64,000 nt of DNA. Source: Myxococcales bacterium. GTDB lineage: Bacteria; Myxococcota_A; Polyangia; Polyangiales; Polyangiaceae. The notes beneath the pieces were generated by a model that was not told where the DNA came from, ran no database searches, and saw only the letters and a program-made list of their open reading frames with translations. The DNA lies in the NCBI GenBank assembly GCA_016706225.1, contig JADJKB010000022.1, forward strand, positions 372,001 to 436,000. Reading direction: 5' to 3'. Position 1 is the stretch's first letter; each line of letters begins with the position of its first letter. The position numbers were made by a program, and so were the translations under genes. Positions 25,172 to 33,270 of the stretch are shown piece by piece.

Positions 25172-26517
25172 TGCCCGCGTCCGGCGACGACGGCGCAGCG
25201 CCGCAGGCTCTTGGCGCGTGGCAAGACCACGGAGCCAGGCGAAGTGACGACGTATGCGCCCGCTGACTGGGTGTAGTCGGTCTCGCAGGTGTGAGTGTCG
25301 GCGAAGGCCTTCACCGCCGACAGCTCCGCGGCAGAAGCGCCGTCATACATCCACGGCATCGCACCGGCGTAGCCGTTGTCCCAGAAGCTCTTCACTACAC
25401 TCGCGTAGGGCACGCCGTTCAGCGGTCCGGGTGGGAGCTCTCCCATGACGATGGGTTTGTCGAGCCCATAGCTCGACGCCAGGTTGGTGTGCGGCCAGTA
25501 TTTATCGACCCAGTCGTAGATGTGCAGTTGATAAAAATCGAGGCCGACCTTGCTCCAGGCCTTCGCCCACTTCGCTGCGGCGCCACCCACGGTGACCATC
25601 GCTTGGCTCTCGCTGCGCAAGACGGCAACGGTCTCCGAGATGAAGATCTGCATCTCGGTGAAGGACACCGGCGCCAGGGTCGAGTCCGCCTCGAAGGCCG
25701 GGTCTCCGTAGGGATCGCTGCCGGTCATTGCCCACTCCGGCTCGTTGATCACGTCCCAGGCGATCACGCGCTTGGCATAGGGGCTGGCCGCGACCGCCTT
25801 TGCCACCGGCCTCACGACCTTGTCGAGCAGCGCCTGGCGTTTGCTGGCGTTCTTCACGATCGGGGTGATGCCCGGCGTCCAGATCCCCGAGACGCTCTCG
25901 CTCGGCTTGAAGTTGTCGAACGAGAACACCGTCAGCATCAGGTACACATCGGCCTGCTCTGCGAGCTCGAGGGCCTTGGCAATGTCCGCGAGCGTCGTCC
26001 CGCCAAGCCCCGTGGGAGTCTCACTGCCGTCGAAGAGCACGCCGTCGCCGCGAAAATCCGGAAACATCCACCAGCGCACCACGCTGACGCCGTGGGCGCG
26101 CATGTCGCTGAGCGCGGTCTGATGTGCGCCTGCCTGACCCGCGACCCCCTTGATGTTCCAGGCGGAGATCCCGCCGAAATCTCCAGCAAAATCCTTCCAG
26201 GCGTAGTTGATGCCGTACAGGAAGCGCTGCTTGCAGTTCCAGGTCACGCCGCCGTTCGGGGCGGGGCAAGTGTCGACACAAACGCCGCCCGAACCACCCG
26301 CTCCACCGCTCGCGCCAACACCAGCGGCACCGGCGGCTGCCCCTGTTCCGCTCTGACCACCGGCTCCGCCAGACGGCACGCCACCCGTCGAGGCTCCCCC
26401 CGTTCCGACCCCGGCGCTGCCGCCGCTCGCGCCCGGTCCCCCGGACGACGCGTCCTCGCCACATGCGAGCAGCACACACACACTCGCAAAGACCCACCCG
26501 ACGCTCGAGGACCGCAT
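25153..26517 (-). CDS. Glycoside hydrolase family 5-like lipoprotein
   Basis: 454-residue lipoprotein. The ATG at 26517 begins the signal peptide (MRSSSVGWVFASVCVLLAC); an in-frame extension upstream is not signal-like. Residues about 20-80 are a Gly/Ser/Ala linker; a Cys pair (CVDTCPAP) starts the catalytic part. The TIM-barrel hydrolase shows FLYGINYAW, VVRWWMFPDF, acid/base in DVINEPEW (Glu259) and nucleophile in IVMGELPP (Glu360), with YQLHIYDWVDKYWP and MPWMYDG between, a GH5/mannanase-like arrangement. Predicted surface beta-glycanase for polysaccharide degradation. The final 60 residues are a small separate domain with Cys. Overlaps the TVP38 gene by 19 bp, so translation is likely coupled. 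Confidence 0.85.
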   Translation of the reverse strand: MRSSSVGWVFASVCVLLACGEDASSGGPGASGGSAGVGTGGASTGGVPSGGAGGQSGTGAAAGAAGVGASGGAGGSGGVCVDTCPAPNGGVTWNCKQRFLYGINYAWKDFAGDFGGISAWNIKGVAGQAGAHQTALSDMRAHGVSVVRWWMFPDFRGDGVLFDGSETPTGLGGTTLADIAKALELAEQADVYLMLTVFSFDNFKPSESVSGIWTPGITPIVKNASKRQALLDKVVRPVAKAVAASPYAKRVIAWDVINEPEWAMTGSDPYGDPAFEADSTLAPVSFTEMQIFISETVAVLRSESQAMVTVGGAAAKWAKAWSKVGLDFYQLHIYDWVDKYWPHTNLASSYGLDKPIVMGELPPGPLNGVPYASVVKSFWDNGYAGAMPWMYDGASAAELSAVKAFADTHTCETDYTQSAGAYVVTSPGSVVLPRAKSLRRCAVVAGRGQCVSIE

Positions 26518-26622
26518 GGCGAGCGCAGCGTAGCACGGGAGGTCCGACTGGGCTGGAGGGCTGCGCAACGACGCAGGCGCAGCGACTGGGCAGCGCGCTC
26601 GGGGGCGTGGTAGATCGTTGTC

Positions 26623-27210
26623 ATGCAGATCGGGGTCAGGCTGCTGCTGTTCGTTGCCACCTGCATGGTCGGTTGCGCGACCTCCACCGATGATCTCGGA
26701 CCCGAGTCGGACGCGAGCGTTGGCGGCGCCGGGGGCAGCAAGGGCGGCAGCGGCGGCTTCGGTGGGTCGAAGGGCGGTTCTGGCGGCGTGATCTCCGGCG
26801 GCGGGACCACGAGCGGTGGCGGTGGCTCCAGTGCGTTCGGCGGCTCCGCCGGCAGTGGCGGGCTCGGGGGCTCGGGTGGGCTCGGAGGCAGCGTCGCCGA
26901 CGCTGCGACCGACGCCGACAGCGGCAGCGCCAGCGGGTTCGGACCGTGCGTCACTCAAAAAGAAATCGACAACCAGAGCGGCATCTTCATGATCGGCTTC
27001 TGCGGCAATCCGTTCGCGTGCTTCGCTTGCCCCAACGACGCGGTGAAACCCGGCGACATCGTGTGTTCGCCGAAATGTCTGTGTGTGCCGCTGCCGCCCA
27101 TCTGCGGCGACGACGCAGGCGTGGACGGCGCGGACGGCGCAGATGGCGCGGACGATGCCGAAGCCGGCGATGCGGGCACATCCGACGCCAGTGACGCGGC
27201 CTCGGGTTGA
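26623..27210 (+). CDS. Gly-rich lipoprotein with Cys-rich core
   Basis: 195-residue lipoprotein from an ATG at 26623 (leader ending Cys-Met-Val-Gly-Cys). Residues about 30-90 are Gly/Ser-rich. The only non-repetitive part (about 107-160) reads GPCVTQKEIDN, GNPFACFACPNDAV, CSPKCLCVPLPPICGDD, with eight Cys, so a small disulfide-rich module. A Asp/Ala-Gly-rich tail (DGADGADGAD) follows. The last five codons and stop lie inside the left copy of the 254-bp repeat, so the original C-terminus could have been different, although the repeat boundary predicts it is original. Not recognised further. Confidence 0.7.
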   Translation: MQIGVRLLLFVATCMVGCATSTDDLGPESDASVGGAGGSKGGSGGFGGSKGGSGGVISGGGTTSGGGGSSAFGGSAGSGGLGGSGGLGGSVADAATDADSGSASGFGPCVTQKEIDNQSGIFMIGFCGNPFACFACPNDAVKPGDIVCSPKCLCVPLPPICGDDAGVDGADGADGADDAEAGDAGTSDASDAASG

Positions 27211-27450
27211 GCGGCTCGGCGCAAGTCGTGCCGACGACTCAAGGACGACAGCTCTCGATGCGTGCAGACTCGGACGCTGCCACCCTGCGAAAGACCGAAC
27301 ACTGTTCTTGGTTGATCGGCTCTGGGCAGTAGCGACAGGCGAACTCGGCGGCGGCCTCGAGCATGAGCCGATGGCACTCGTCTCGCTTGGGTGAGCTCTG
27401 GGACCAGAGCACGTTCAGCGACTCCAGGTAGAGCTGCGCTGCGTAAACCC
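27197..27450. repeat. 254-bp direct repeat, left copy
   Basis: Base-for-base identical to 28838-29091 at a fixed offset of 1641 bases. The flanking bases differ at both ends (27196 G versus 28837 A; 27451 G versus 29092 C), so these are the exact limits. It holds the final codons of the 26623-27210 gene and a fragment of the 3' end of a TPR-type lipoprotein gene. Confidence 0.97.
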
Positions 27451-27561
27451 GCGTAGCACGTCACGACCACATCCCCCGCATAGACAAATGGCTCAACCGT
27501 CTCGCCAGCTGCCATGTTGCGGACTCGACCTCGGGGTGGCGTACTCTGGCGTGAGGCGCAG
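27211..27561. other. Gene-free stretch holding repeat remnant
   Basis: Apart from the gene remnant and repeat copy described above, 27451-27561 is unassigned. On the minus strand an ATG near 27512 opens 20-odd codons (MAAGETVEPFVYAGDVV) that run straight into the repeat; it looks like a 5' gene fragment cut by the rearrangement but is too short to name. Confidence 0.4.
27239..27450 (-). pseudogene. 3' remnant of TPR-type lipoprotein gene
   Basis: This is the left-copy counterpart of bases 28880-29091, the C-terminal 70 codons of the intact gene 28880-29593. It has no start codon or signal sequence, and reading upstream into 27451-27513 enters unrelated sequence. Identity is complete, so the event must be recent or the copy is an assembly artefact. 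Confidence 0.8.
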
Positions 27562-28254
27562 ATGGGGCAGACACGGACAGCATCGGGCATCGCCGCGCTC
27601 TGTTTTTCCGCTGTCGTAGCATGCGCTGGAAGCTCTGAACCCTCAGCGCGGCCTCTCGTGCCCACCACCTCCACCGCGCAAACCCCGACCAGTAGTGCCC
27701 TCGCTGACGCCGCCGCACCGCCCGAGCCCGCGCCGCCGACCGGAGCGTGGCTGTCTGCGGCCGACTCGACGGCGCGCGCGTTCCCGCGACAGGACCGCTG
27801 CCTCTCGGAAACCGGGTGTCCGTTTCGCTCGGCCGTCATTCCGGTGTGCACTGGCAATCCCGAGCCCGTTTCGGTCGAACGCGCGCTGGCGATGGCCGCC
27901 AGCGACTCGCGCGGTGCGGTGATGGTTAGGGGCGTACTTCAGTCCCCTCCGCGGTCGACGCTCCTGGTGTGCTCCCAGGGGTCGTGCTGCAACACGACAC
28001 GCGCCGACCTCTTCCTGGTACCCCCCGACACAGACCCAATCGCGTCAGGCAAAGCGCTGCGCCTGGCGGAATCCAAGTTTCCAGAAGCGTTCCACTGCAG
28101 CGGGGACGATTCGATGGTCTGCTGCGGCGTGGATGCTCGGAGTGGCGTCGTGCTCGTCTGGGGTTTGCTCAAGATCGCTGAGCCATCTGGGCTGGTCGTG
28201 CTGGACAAGGCCCGCATCTGTCGGGTCCGTGAAAGGTCGAGGGATGCGCAGTGA
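27562..28254 (+). CDS. Cys-rich lipoprotein, unknown
   Basis: 230-residue lipoprotein; the ATG at 27562 begins the signal peptide (MGQTRTASGIAALCFSAVVAC) and is preceded by GTGAGGCGCAG as a plausible ribosome binding site. A Pro/Thr/Ala-rich tether precedes a beta-type domain with several Cys in pairs (CLSETGC, CTGNP, CSQGSCCNTT, HCSGDDSMVCCGV). The part GAVMVRGVLQ...LLVCSQGSCCNT...ADLFLVP and SGVVLVWGLLK resembles OB-fold-like domains. It lies between the two repeat copies. No known function. Confidence 0.65.
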   Translation: MGQTRTASGIAALCFSAVVACAGSSEPSARPLVPTTSTAQTPTSSALADAAAPPEPAPPTGAWLSAADSTARAFPRQDRCLSETGCPFRSAVIPVCTGNPEPVSVERALAMAASDSRGAVMVRGVLQSPPRSTLLVCSQGSCCNTTRADLFLVPPDTDPIASGKALRLAESKFPEAFHCSGDDSMVCCGVDARSGVVLVWGLLKIAEPSGLVVLDKARICRVRERSRDAQ

Positions 28255-28338
28255 AGTCTGGACGCTCTTCACCTCCGGTCAGCTGACGTTGGCGCTGGAT
28301 GATGCGTCCGCCACAACCGGTGGTATCATGCCTTCCAG

Positions 28339-28578
28339 ATGGCCCAGCCCAAGCCCACTCCCGAGCCAGTGGTCGTTCCCGAGGCGCTCAAGCCTCTGGT
28401 GGAGCAGCTCGCCAACTTGAGCGGCGAAGATCGGCACCGAGTCGTTGAAGCCGCTGAGCATGCCGTTCGCGGCCGGCGTTTCCAAGGGGTCTCGCTCGAA
28501 GACTTGCGGCGACTGACGGGCTTGGTCGCCATCGGCGGAAACGCGCTCGAAGACTGCGACGCACTCTACGATGGCTGA
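28339..28578 (+). CDS. Antitoxin-like protein of PIN toxin pair
   Basis: 79-residue protein overlapping the next gene by 8 bp (the PIN start at 28571). It is rich in Leu/Glu with SGEDRHRVVEAAEHAVRGRRFQGVSLEDLRRLTGLV, a helical helix-turn pattern; size and position match an antitoxin upstream of a PIN-domain toxin. No clear DNA-binding family was recognised (not an obvious AbrB or RHH form), so the role is inferred from the neighbour only. Confidence 0.6.
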   Translation: MAQPKPTPEPVVVPEALKPLVEQLANLSGEDRHRVVEAAEHAVRGRRFQGVSLEDLRRLTGLVAIGGNALEDCDALYDG

Positions 28579-28837
28579 CGTTGTGCTCGACGCCAACGTT
28601 CTGGTGGGGCTCCTCGACCGGAACGACGCGCTGCATGTGGCTGCGACCCAGCTCGTGGGACGCATCACCGGGAGCGGTCACACGGTCGTCCTGCTCGATT
28701 TTTGTCTTGCTGAAGCACTGTCTGTCTTGTGCCGGAGGACTCGCGAGCGGAAGCGCCGCGGAACGCCAGGGCGGGCGGCGCGCAGGGGGCAGCCACGGCC
28801 GGGGGCCCCCAAACCCCGGGCCCGGGCCGCGCCAGTA
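28571..28837 (+). pseudogene. Truncated PIN-domain (VapC-type) toxin
   Basis: The reading frame starts ADVVLDANVLVGLLDRNDALH, with the first acidic PIN residue and typical PIN spacing, then VVLLDFCLAEALSVLCRRTRERK, where Glu of AEA is the second acidic residue. After about residue 64 the family sequence stops and becomes Arg/Gly/Pro-rich text from extremely GC-rich DNA (28790-28835), then enters the 254-bp repeat, where the frame only ends at 29035. The C-terminal half of the PIN fold with its remaining catalytic Asp residues is missing, so the toxin should be inactive. The breakpoint is at the repeat junction. Confidence 0.7.
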
Positions 28838-29091
28838 CGGCCTCGGGTTGAGCGGCTCGGCGCAAGTCGTGCCGACGACTCAAGGACGACAGCTCTCGAT
28901 GCGTGCAGACTCGGACGCTGCCACCCTGCGAAAGACCGAACACTGTTCTTGGTTGATCGGCTCTGGGCAGTAGCGACAGGCGAACTCGGCGGCGGCCTCG
29001 AGCATGAGCCGATGGCACTCGTCTCGCTTGGGTGAGCTCTGGGACCAGAGCACGTTCAGCGACTCCAGGTAGAGCTGCGCTGCGTAAACCC
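28838..29091. repeat. 254-bp direct repeat, right copy
   Basis: Identical to 27197-27450. The right copy continues into the complete 28880-29593 gene, so it is likely the original location, with the left copy or the 27451-28837 block added later. Confidence 0.97.
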
Positions 29092-29593
29092 CGATGTCCT
29101 CGGTCGACTGCTCGGTGGCCACTCGGCGAAACCAGCGCGCCGCTTCGGGGTAGTGCGCTTCTTCGAAGTAGGTCCGCGCAATGCCGTAGTGGCACTCGCC
29201 CGCGGGGATTGGCGCGGGTGAGCCGAACCGCCCCGGCGGCAGCCCGGGGTTGGGGTCGCGGCACTCGGCCTCGAGCACACGCAGTCGTTCGCGTGTCTGG
29301 GCCGATAGCGGCTTGGGTGCGTGTTTGGGGTTCGCGGGCTGCCAGGGCTCGGCAAGACAAACCGCTTCGAGCTGCGAGTGCTCGCGGTTCGCAGCCGGCA
29401 GACTCGCTTCGGCGCTGGGCTCTGCGCCCTCGGCGCTGGGAAGCGGAGGCACGGTGGCCGCCTGAACCGGGTGATTTCCTCCGGCAATCGGTCGAGCGCA
29501 CGCAACAAGGAGCGTGCCGCCGACAACCACGCCAAAGCAGAGCGCGCCTGCCGCCGAGCGCGGCTCACTGAAAGCGTGAGGCAGCTGCCGCAT
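28880..29593 (-). CDS. TPR-type lipoprotein at end of DUF4139 operon
   Basis: 237-residue lipoprotein read from an ATG at 29593 (a GTG at 29602 is possible). The signal peptide is followed by Thr-Leu-Leu-Val-Ala-Cys as lipobox. A Pro/Ala/Glu-rich tether and Cys-rich N-terminal half (VCLAEPWQ, AECRDPNPG) precede the helical pair ECHYGIARTYFEEAHYPEAARWFRRVATEQ and GVYAAQLYLESLNVL, tetratricopeptide-like. The C-terminus has two Cys clusters (ECHRLMLE, FACRYCPEP, QCSVFRR). It starts 24 bases downstream of the stop of the next TPR gene, in the same operon. The last 212 bp are duplicated at 27239-27450. Confidence 0.7.
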   Translation of the reverse strand: MRQLPHAFSEPRSAAGALCFGVVVGGTLLVACARPIAGGNHPVQAATVPPLPSAEGAEPSAEASLPAANREHSQLEAVCLAEPWQPANPKHAPKPLSAQTRERLRVLEAECRDPNPGLPPGRFGSPAPIPAGECHYGIARTYFEEAHYPEAARWFRRVATEQSTEDIGVYAAQLYLESLNVLWSQSSPKRDECHRLMLEAAAEFACRYCPEPINQEQCSVFRRVAASESARIESCRP

Positions 29594-29616
29594 GCTCTTC
29601 ACGAGACCGGCTCCGG

Positions 29617-30384
29617 TCAGTGCGCCGCCTTTGCACGCTCTCTGCAGCTCACAGCCAGCGGTCCCCAGTGGCTCGTCGAATCCACCTTGGCAAACAGCTC
29701 GGCCGCCTCCGCGAACGCGCCCCGCTCGAACCTCTCCCGGCCCAGCAAGAAGAGCGCGCCGGCGTGCACCTCGTGTTGCTGCGGACTGGCAAAACGCTCC
29801 GCGTCCGCTGCCGCGTAGAACACGAGCGCGCGGACCACTGTCGGCTGTTCGTCGGCGAGCTTCACGAGCCAGAGCAGCGTCTCGAAGTGTTTCAGGTGTG
29901 AGACTCTCGGCGCGATGGCCAGGAAGGCGCGCGCCGCGTCTGCCGTTCGCCCCGCTTTGCTCAGCGCAACGCCACGCAGGTATTCAGCCAGCTCCTTGTT
30001 GCCGGCGTCGTCCCCCGTCTCTCCGGAGATCACGCGTTCGAGCGCCGCCACGGCATCGGGCCAGCGCTCCTGATCGAACAGGCGCTTTGCCTGCGCGGCG
30101 CCCTCGGTCATCTGCCCGACGACGACCGGTGGGCGGTCGTGCGGCGTGTTCGGAGCACCACCGAGGTCCGAAGGCGCCGGGGGCAGACGAGTCGAGCACG
30201 AGAGCGGAGCGTCCGCGGAGGGCTCCCCGCTAGGTGGCGGAGCATCGGCCGGCGCCGCCTGGGTCGGCGCGGGAGGCGTAGAGCTTGGCGCGGGCGGCGG
30301 CACCGCCGAACAGGCAACGAAACACACCGCCGCGAACCAACACCAAACCTTGGCCCGCACCCGCGACGCTCGACTCAGCACCAC
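29617..30384 (-). CDS. TPR-type lipoprotein following DUF4139 genes
   Basis: 255-residue lipoprotein with a GTG start at 30384 that overlaps the stop of the DUF4139 gene by 10 bp. The signal peptide ends Phe-Val-Ala-Cys, then a Pro/Ala linker. The mature part has about four helical hairpins: AKRLFDQERWPDAVAALERVI, EYLRGVALSKAGRTADAARAFLAIAP, TLLWLVKLADEQPTVVRALVFYAAADAERFA and LFLLGRERFERGAFAEAAELFAKV, a tetratricopeptide array. Such lipoproteins scaffold protein contacts; here probably part of the same envelope complex as the DUF4139 proteins. Confidence 0.75.
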   Translation of the reverse strand: MVLSRASRVRAKVWCWFAAVCFVACSAVPPPAPSSTPPAPTQAAPADAPPPSGEPSADAPLSCSTRLPPAPSDLGGAPNTPHDRPPVVVGQMTEGAAQAKRLFDQERWPDAVAALERVISGETGDDAGNKELAEYLRGVALSKAGRTADAARAFLAIAPRVSHLKHFETLLWLVKLADEQPTVVRALVFYAAADAERFASPQQHEVHAGALFLLGRERFERGAFAEAAELFAKVDSTSHWGPLAVSCRERAKAAH

Positions 30385-31814
30385 TTCACTCGCACCCGGT
30401 ACTTGATCTTCGTCTTGCCGTTGGCCGGAACCTCGACGTCGAAGGTGAAGGTGAAGGCGTCCTTCTTGTCGTGTTTGTGCGTGCTCTCGAGGATCGTCCA
30501 GTCACCGCCAATGGGCTCGTAGACCTCGACCCGCGTCGATGCGTCTTTGTGATTGCGAAGCTCGATCTCCCAGGTGCTCTCCGACGTGCAAGTGCCGAGC
30601 GTCTTCCACGACATCTGTTTGCGGTCGCCGACCACGTCGAAGGCCTCACCCATCTTGATGCGTACCTTCTCGTCCCGAGGGGTGTGGTCGATGCGATCCT
30701 CTCCGATGAACTGCTTGGCGCCACTCTTGTCCGCCTTGTAGACCCGCACCGTGCCCTTGGGCAGCGGCATGCCAAGGCCGTTTTCCTTGGTGTTCTTCAC
30801 GTCGAGGTACACGCCCACCTTCTGGTTCTTCTGCACCTCGCCGTACTGACCTCGGTACCAGTACTGCTGTCCGTAGTAGATGAGCTTCTTCTGAACCTTG
30901 GCGTTCTTCGCCTCGAGCAACGTCACCTGTTTCTGCTCGTTCTCCAGCACGTCGGTCGGCTGCGCGAGGGTGTACAGGTGGTACTCGAAGAAACCTTCTT
31001 CCTGGAAGCGCTGCTGTGACTCGGCTGCTTTGCCAGCCGGGGCACGCCTATCGTCGTCGTAGTCTTCCCCACCGCTCACCCGTTGCACGTCGCCGGCCAC
31101 GAGCTTCAGCTTGGCATTCTTGTAGGCGGCGCCCGATTGGTTGGTGAGTGTGACCCAACCGGTCAGGTCACCCGCCGTGTCCGTGTCGTTGATCACGAAC
31201 ACGTAGTCGCTGCGCCAGCCGAGGCCCTGGGTCAGGTAGGTGGCCTCCAGCTTCTGTTTGGCGCCCTTGCTGTCGATCTTCCAGACCAGCGTTGGTTTGC
31301 TCATCAGGTTGTCGGGCACACTCGGAAACGAGATGCGCCCGGGGAAGTCGAAGGTGACCTCGCCGTTGATCTTCATCACGGTCTGACCGCCCGCCACACT
31401 CAGGATCTCGGCGTCGGAGACCTCGTCTCTGCCGAGTTTTTCGTTCCAGCGCCAGACACGCACCTTCTTGCCGACGTGTTTCTCCAGCAGCTTCTGCGGC
31501 GTGAGCAGGTCGAAGCGGTAGTTCTGCTCGAGCACGTTGAGGGAGCCGGCGTTGGACAGGCTCTTGATCGACACCGTCTCCGGCTGGATGCGCGCAGCGA
31601 CATCGCGGAACTCTAGCTGTACCGTGCCGCTACCCACGTCCACGTCCCTCACCTCGCGGACCAGCCCGAAGTTCTGGTTGTAGACGGTGATGCCGACCTC
31701 TTTGCGCTGCTCGGCGGTGGAGATCTTCTTGGTCTCGGCCAGGGCAGCCGGCGCGAGTGTGGCGACCACGGCGCTGCCGACCAAGAGCTGCCAGGTTCTC
31801 ATCGACGTCCTCAT
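30375..31814 (-). CDS. DUF4139 protein, copy 3 (exported)
   Basis: 479-residue exported protein. The ATG at 31814 is chosen because GGGAGG sits five bases upstream; a GTG at 31835 in the same frame is possible. The signal peptide ends Ala-Leu-Ala before ETKKIS. The body is a long beta-rich DUF4139 family protein: ITVYNQNFGLVREVRD at the N-terminal side (the DUF4140-like start), GWVTLTNQSGAAYKNAKLKLVAGDVQRV, QYGEVQKNQKVG, GEDRIDHTPRDEKVRIKMGEAFDVVGDRKQ, and a C-terminal FTFTFDVEVPANGKTKIKYRVRVKWC. Ends in Cys. The family occurs in mucoid/polysaccharide-linked bacterial envelope loci; biochemical role unknown. Downstream gene starts overlap its stop. Confidence 0.85.
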   Translation of the reverse strand: MRTSMRTWQLLVGSAVVATLAPAALAETKKISTAEQRKEVGITVYNQNFGLVREVRDVDVGSGTVQLEFRDVAARIQPETVSIKSLSNAGSLNVLEQNYRFDLLTPQKLLEKHVGKKVRVWRWNEKLGRDEVSDAEILSVAGGQTVMKINGEVTFDFPGRISFPSVPDNLMSKPTLVWKIDSKGAKQKLEATYLTQGLGWRSDYVFVINDTDTAGDLTGWVTLTNQSGAAYKNAKLKLVAGDVQRVSGGEDYDDDRRAPAGKAAESQQRFQEEGFFEYHLYTLAQPTDVLENEQKQVTLLEAKNAKVQKKLIYYGQQYWYRGQYGEVQKNQKVGVYLDVKNTKENGLGMPLPKGTVRVYKADKSGAKQFIGEDRIDHTPRDEKVRIKMGEAFDVVGDRKQMSWKTLGTCTSESTWEIELRNHKDASTRVEVYEPIGGDWTILESTHKHDKKDAFTFTFDVEVPANGKTKIKYRVRVKWC

Positions 31815-31825
31815 GCCCGCCTCCC

Positions 31826-33259
31826 TCAGCACCACTTCACCCGTACCCGGTACTTGATCTTGGTCTTGCCGTTACCCGGCACGTTGACGTCGAAGGTGAA
31901 GGTGAAGGCGTCCTTCTTGTCGTGTTTGTGCGTGCTCTCGAGGATCGTCCAGTCCCCCCCGATGGGCTCGTAGACCTCGACCCGGGTGGCCTTGTCCTTG
32001 TGGTTGCGAAGCTCTATTTCCCAGGTGCTCTCCGACGTGCAACTCCCGAGCGTCCGCCACTCCATCTGTTTGCGGTCGCCGACCACGTCGAAGGCCTCAC
32101 CCATCTTGATGCGCACCTTCTCGTCCCGCGGGGTGTGGTCGATGCGGTCCTCGCCGATGAACTGCTTGGCGCCGCTCTTGTCCGCCTTGTAGACCCGCAC
32201 CGTGCCCTTGGGCAGCGGCATCCCGAGGCCGTTTTCCTTGCTGTTCTGCACGTCGAGGTAGACCCCCACCTTCTGGTTCTTCTGCACCTCACCGTAGCGC
32301 CCGCGGTACCAGTACTGCTGTCCGAAGTAGATGAGCTTCTTCTGCACCTTGGCGTTCTTCGCCTCGAGCAGCGTCACCTGTTTCTGTTCGTTCTCGAGGA
32401 TGTCCGTGGGCTGAGACAGCGTGTAGAGGTGGTATTCGAAGAACCCCTCTTCCTGGAAGCGGTCCGCCTTCTTCTCCATCACGCTACCCAGCGCGACCTC
32501 GTCCATGTTGTAGGAGTCGCGCCCGCTCACCCGTTGCACGTCCCCCGCGACCAGCTTGAGCTTTGCGTTCTTGTACGCGGCGCCCGACTGGTTCACCAGC
32601 GTGACCCACCCGGTCAGATCCCCGGCTGTGTCGGCGTCGTTGATCACGAACACGTAATCGCTGCGCCAGTTGAGGTTGTGCGTGAGATACGTCGCTTCGA
32701 CCTGCTGTTTCGCTGCCTTGCTCTCGAGCTTCCAGACCAGCGTGGGTTTGGCCATCAGGTTCTCGGGCACACTCGGGAACGAGATGCGCCCGGGGAAGTT
32801 GAAGGTCACCTCACCGTTGATCTTCATCACCGTCTGCCCGTCGGCGACGCTCAAGACCTCCGCGTCGAACGGCTCGTCCTTGCCGAGTTTCTCGTTCCAG
32901 CGCCAGACCCGCACCTTCTTGCCGACGTGTTTCTCCAGCAGCTTCTGTGGGGTCAAGAGATCGTAGCGGTAGTTCTGTTCGAGCACGTTGAGGGAGCCCG
33001 CCGCCGAGAGCGATTTGATGGAGACGGTCTCGGGCTGAATGTTCGCCGCCACGTCTCGGAACTCCAGCGCCACGGTGCCGGTGCCGACGTCGATGTCGCG
33101 GATCTCGCGGACCAGGCCGAAGTTCTGGTTGTAGACGGTGATGCTGACCTCCCTGCGCTGCTCGGCGCCGGAGGTCTTTTTGGTCTCGGCCAGAGCCACG
33201 CCCGAGAGCGCGGCCAGGGCCACTGCGCCAAGGGCCGGGCCCAAGAACCGACCTCGCAC
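31826..33259 (-). CDS. DUF4139 protein, copy 2 (exported)
   Basis: 477-residue exported paralogue of the genes on both sides. A GTG at 33259 starts MRGRFLGPALGAVALAALSG with a signal peptidase I type cleavage before ETKKTSG. It shares nearly all motifs with copy 3 (LNVLEQNYRYDLLTPQKLLEKHVGKK, SGAAYKNAKLKLVAGDVQRV, GEDRIDHTPRDEKVRIKMGEAFD, and the same C-terminal KYRVRVKWC). It differs in a linker (SGRDSYNMDEVALGSVMEKK in place of the Asp/Arg/Ala linker of copy 3). The next gene begins 11 bases after its stop. Copies 2 and 3 are more alike than either is to copy 1. Confidence 0.85.
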   Translation of the reverse strand: MRGRFLGPALGAVALAALSGVALAETKKTSGAEQRREVSITVYNQNFGLVREIRDIDVGTGTVALEFRDVAANIQPETVSIKSLSAAGSLNVLEQNYRYDLLTPQKLLEKHVGKKVRVWRWNEKLGKDEPFDAEVLSVADGQTVMKINGEVTFNFPGRISFPSVPENLMAKPTLVWKLESKAAKQQVEATYLTHNLNWRSDYVFVINDADTAGDLTGWVTLVNQSGAAYKNAKLKLVAGDVQRVSGRDSYNMDEVALGSVMEKKADRFQEEGFFEYHLYTLSQPTDILENEQKQVTLLEAKNAKVQKKLIYFGQQYWYRGRYGEVQKNQKVGVYLDVQNSKENGLGMPLPKGTVRVYKADKSGAKQFIGEDRIDHTPRDEKVRIKMGEAFDVVGDRKQMEWRTLGSCTSESTWEIELRNHKDKATRVEVYEPIGGDWTILESTHKHDKKDAFTFTFDVNVPGNGKTKIKYRVRVKWC

Positions 33260-33270
33260 TCGCCGCGAGC

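Noticed and set aside
26517..26958. N-terminal extension of the GH5-like protein to 26958
   Set aside because: The extra 147 residues are low-complexity shadow of the rightward lipoprotein gene and the signal peptide begins only at 26517.
27197..29091. Insertion sequence flanked by direct repeats
   Set aside because: The 254-bp repeats are far too long for target-site duplications, and there are no terminal inverted repeats or transposase gene.
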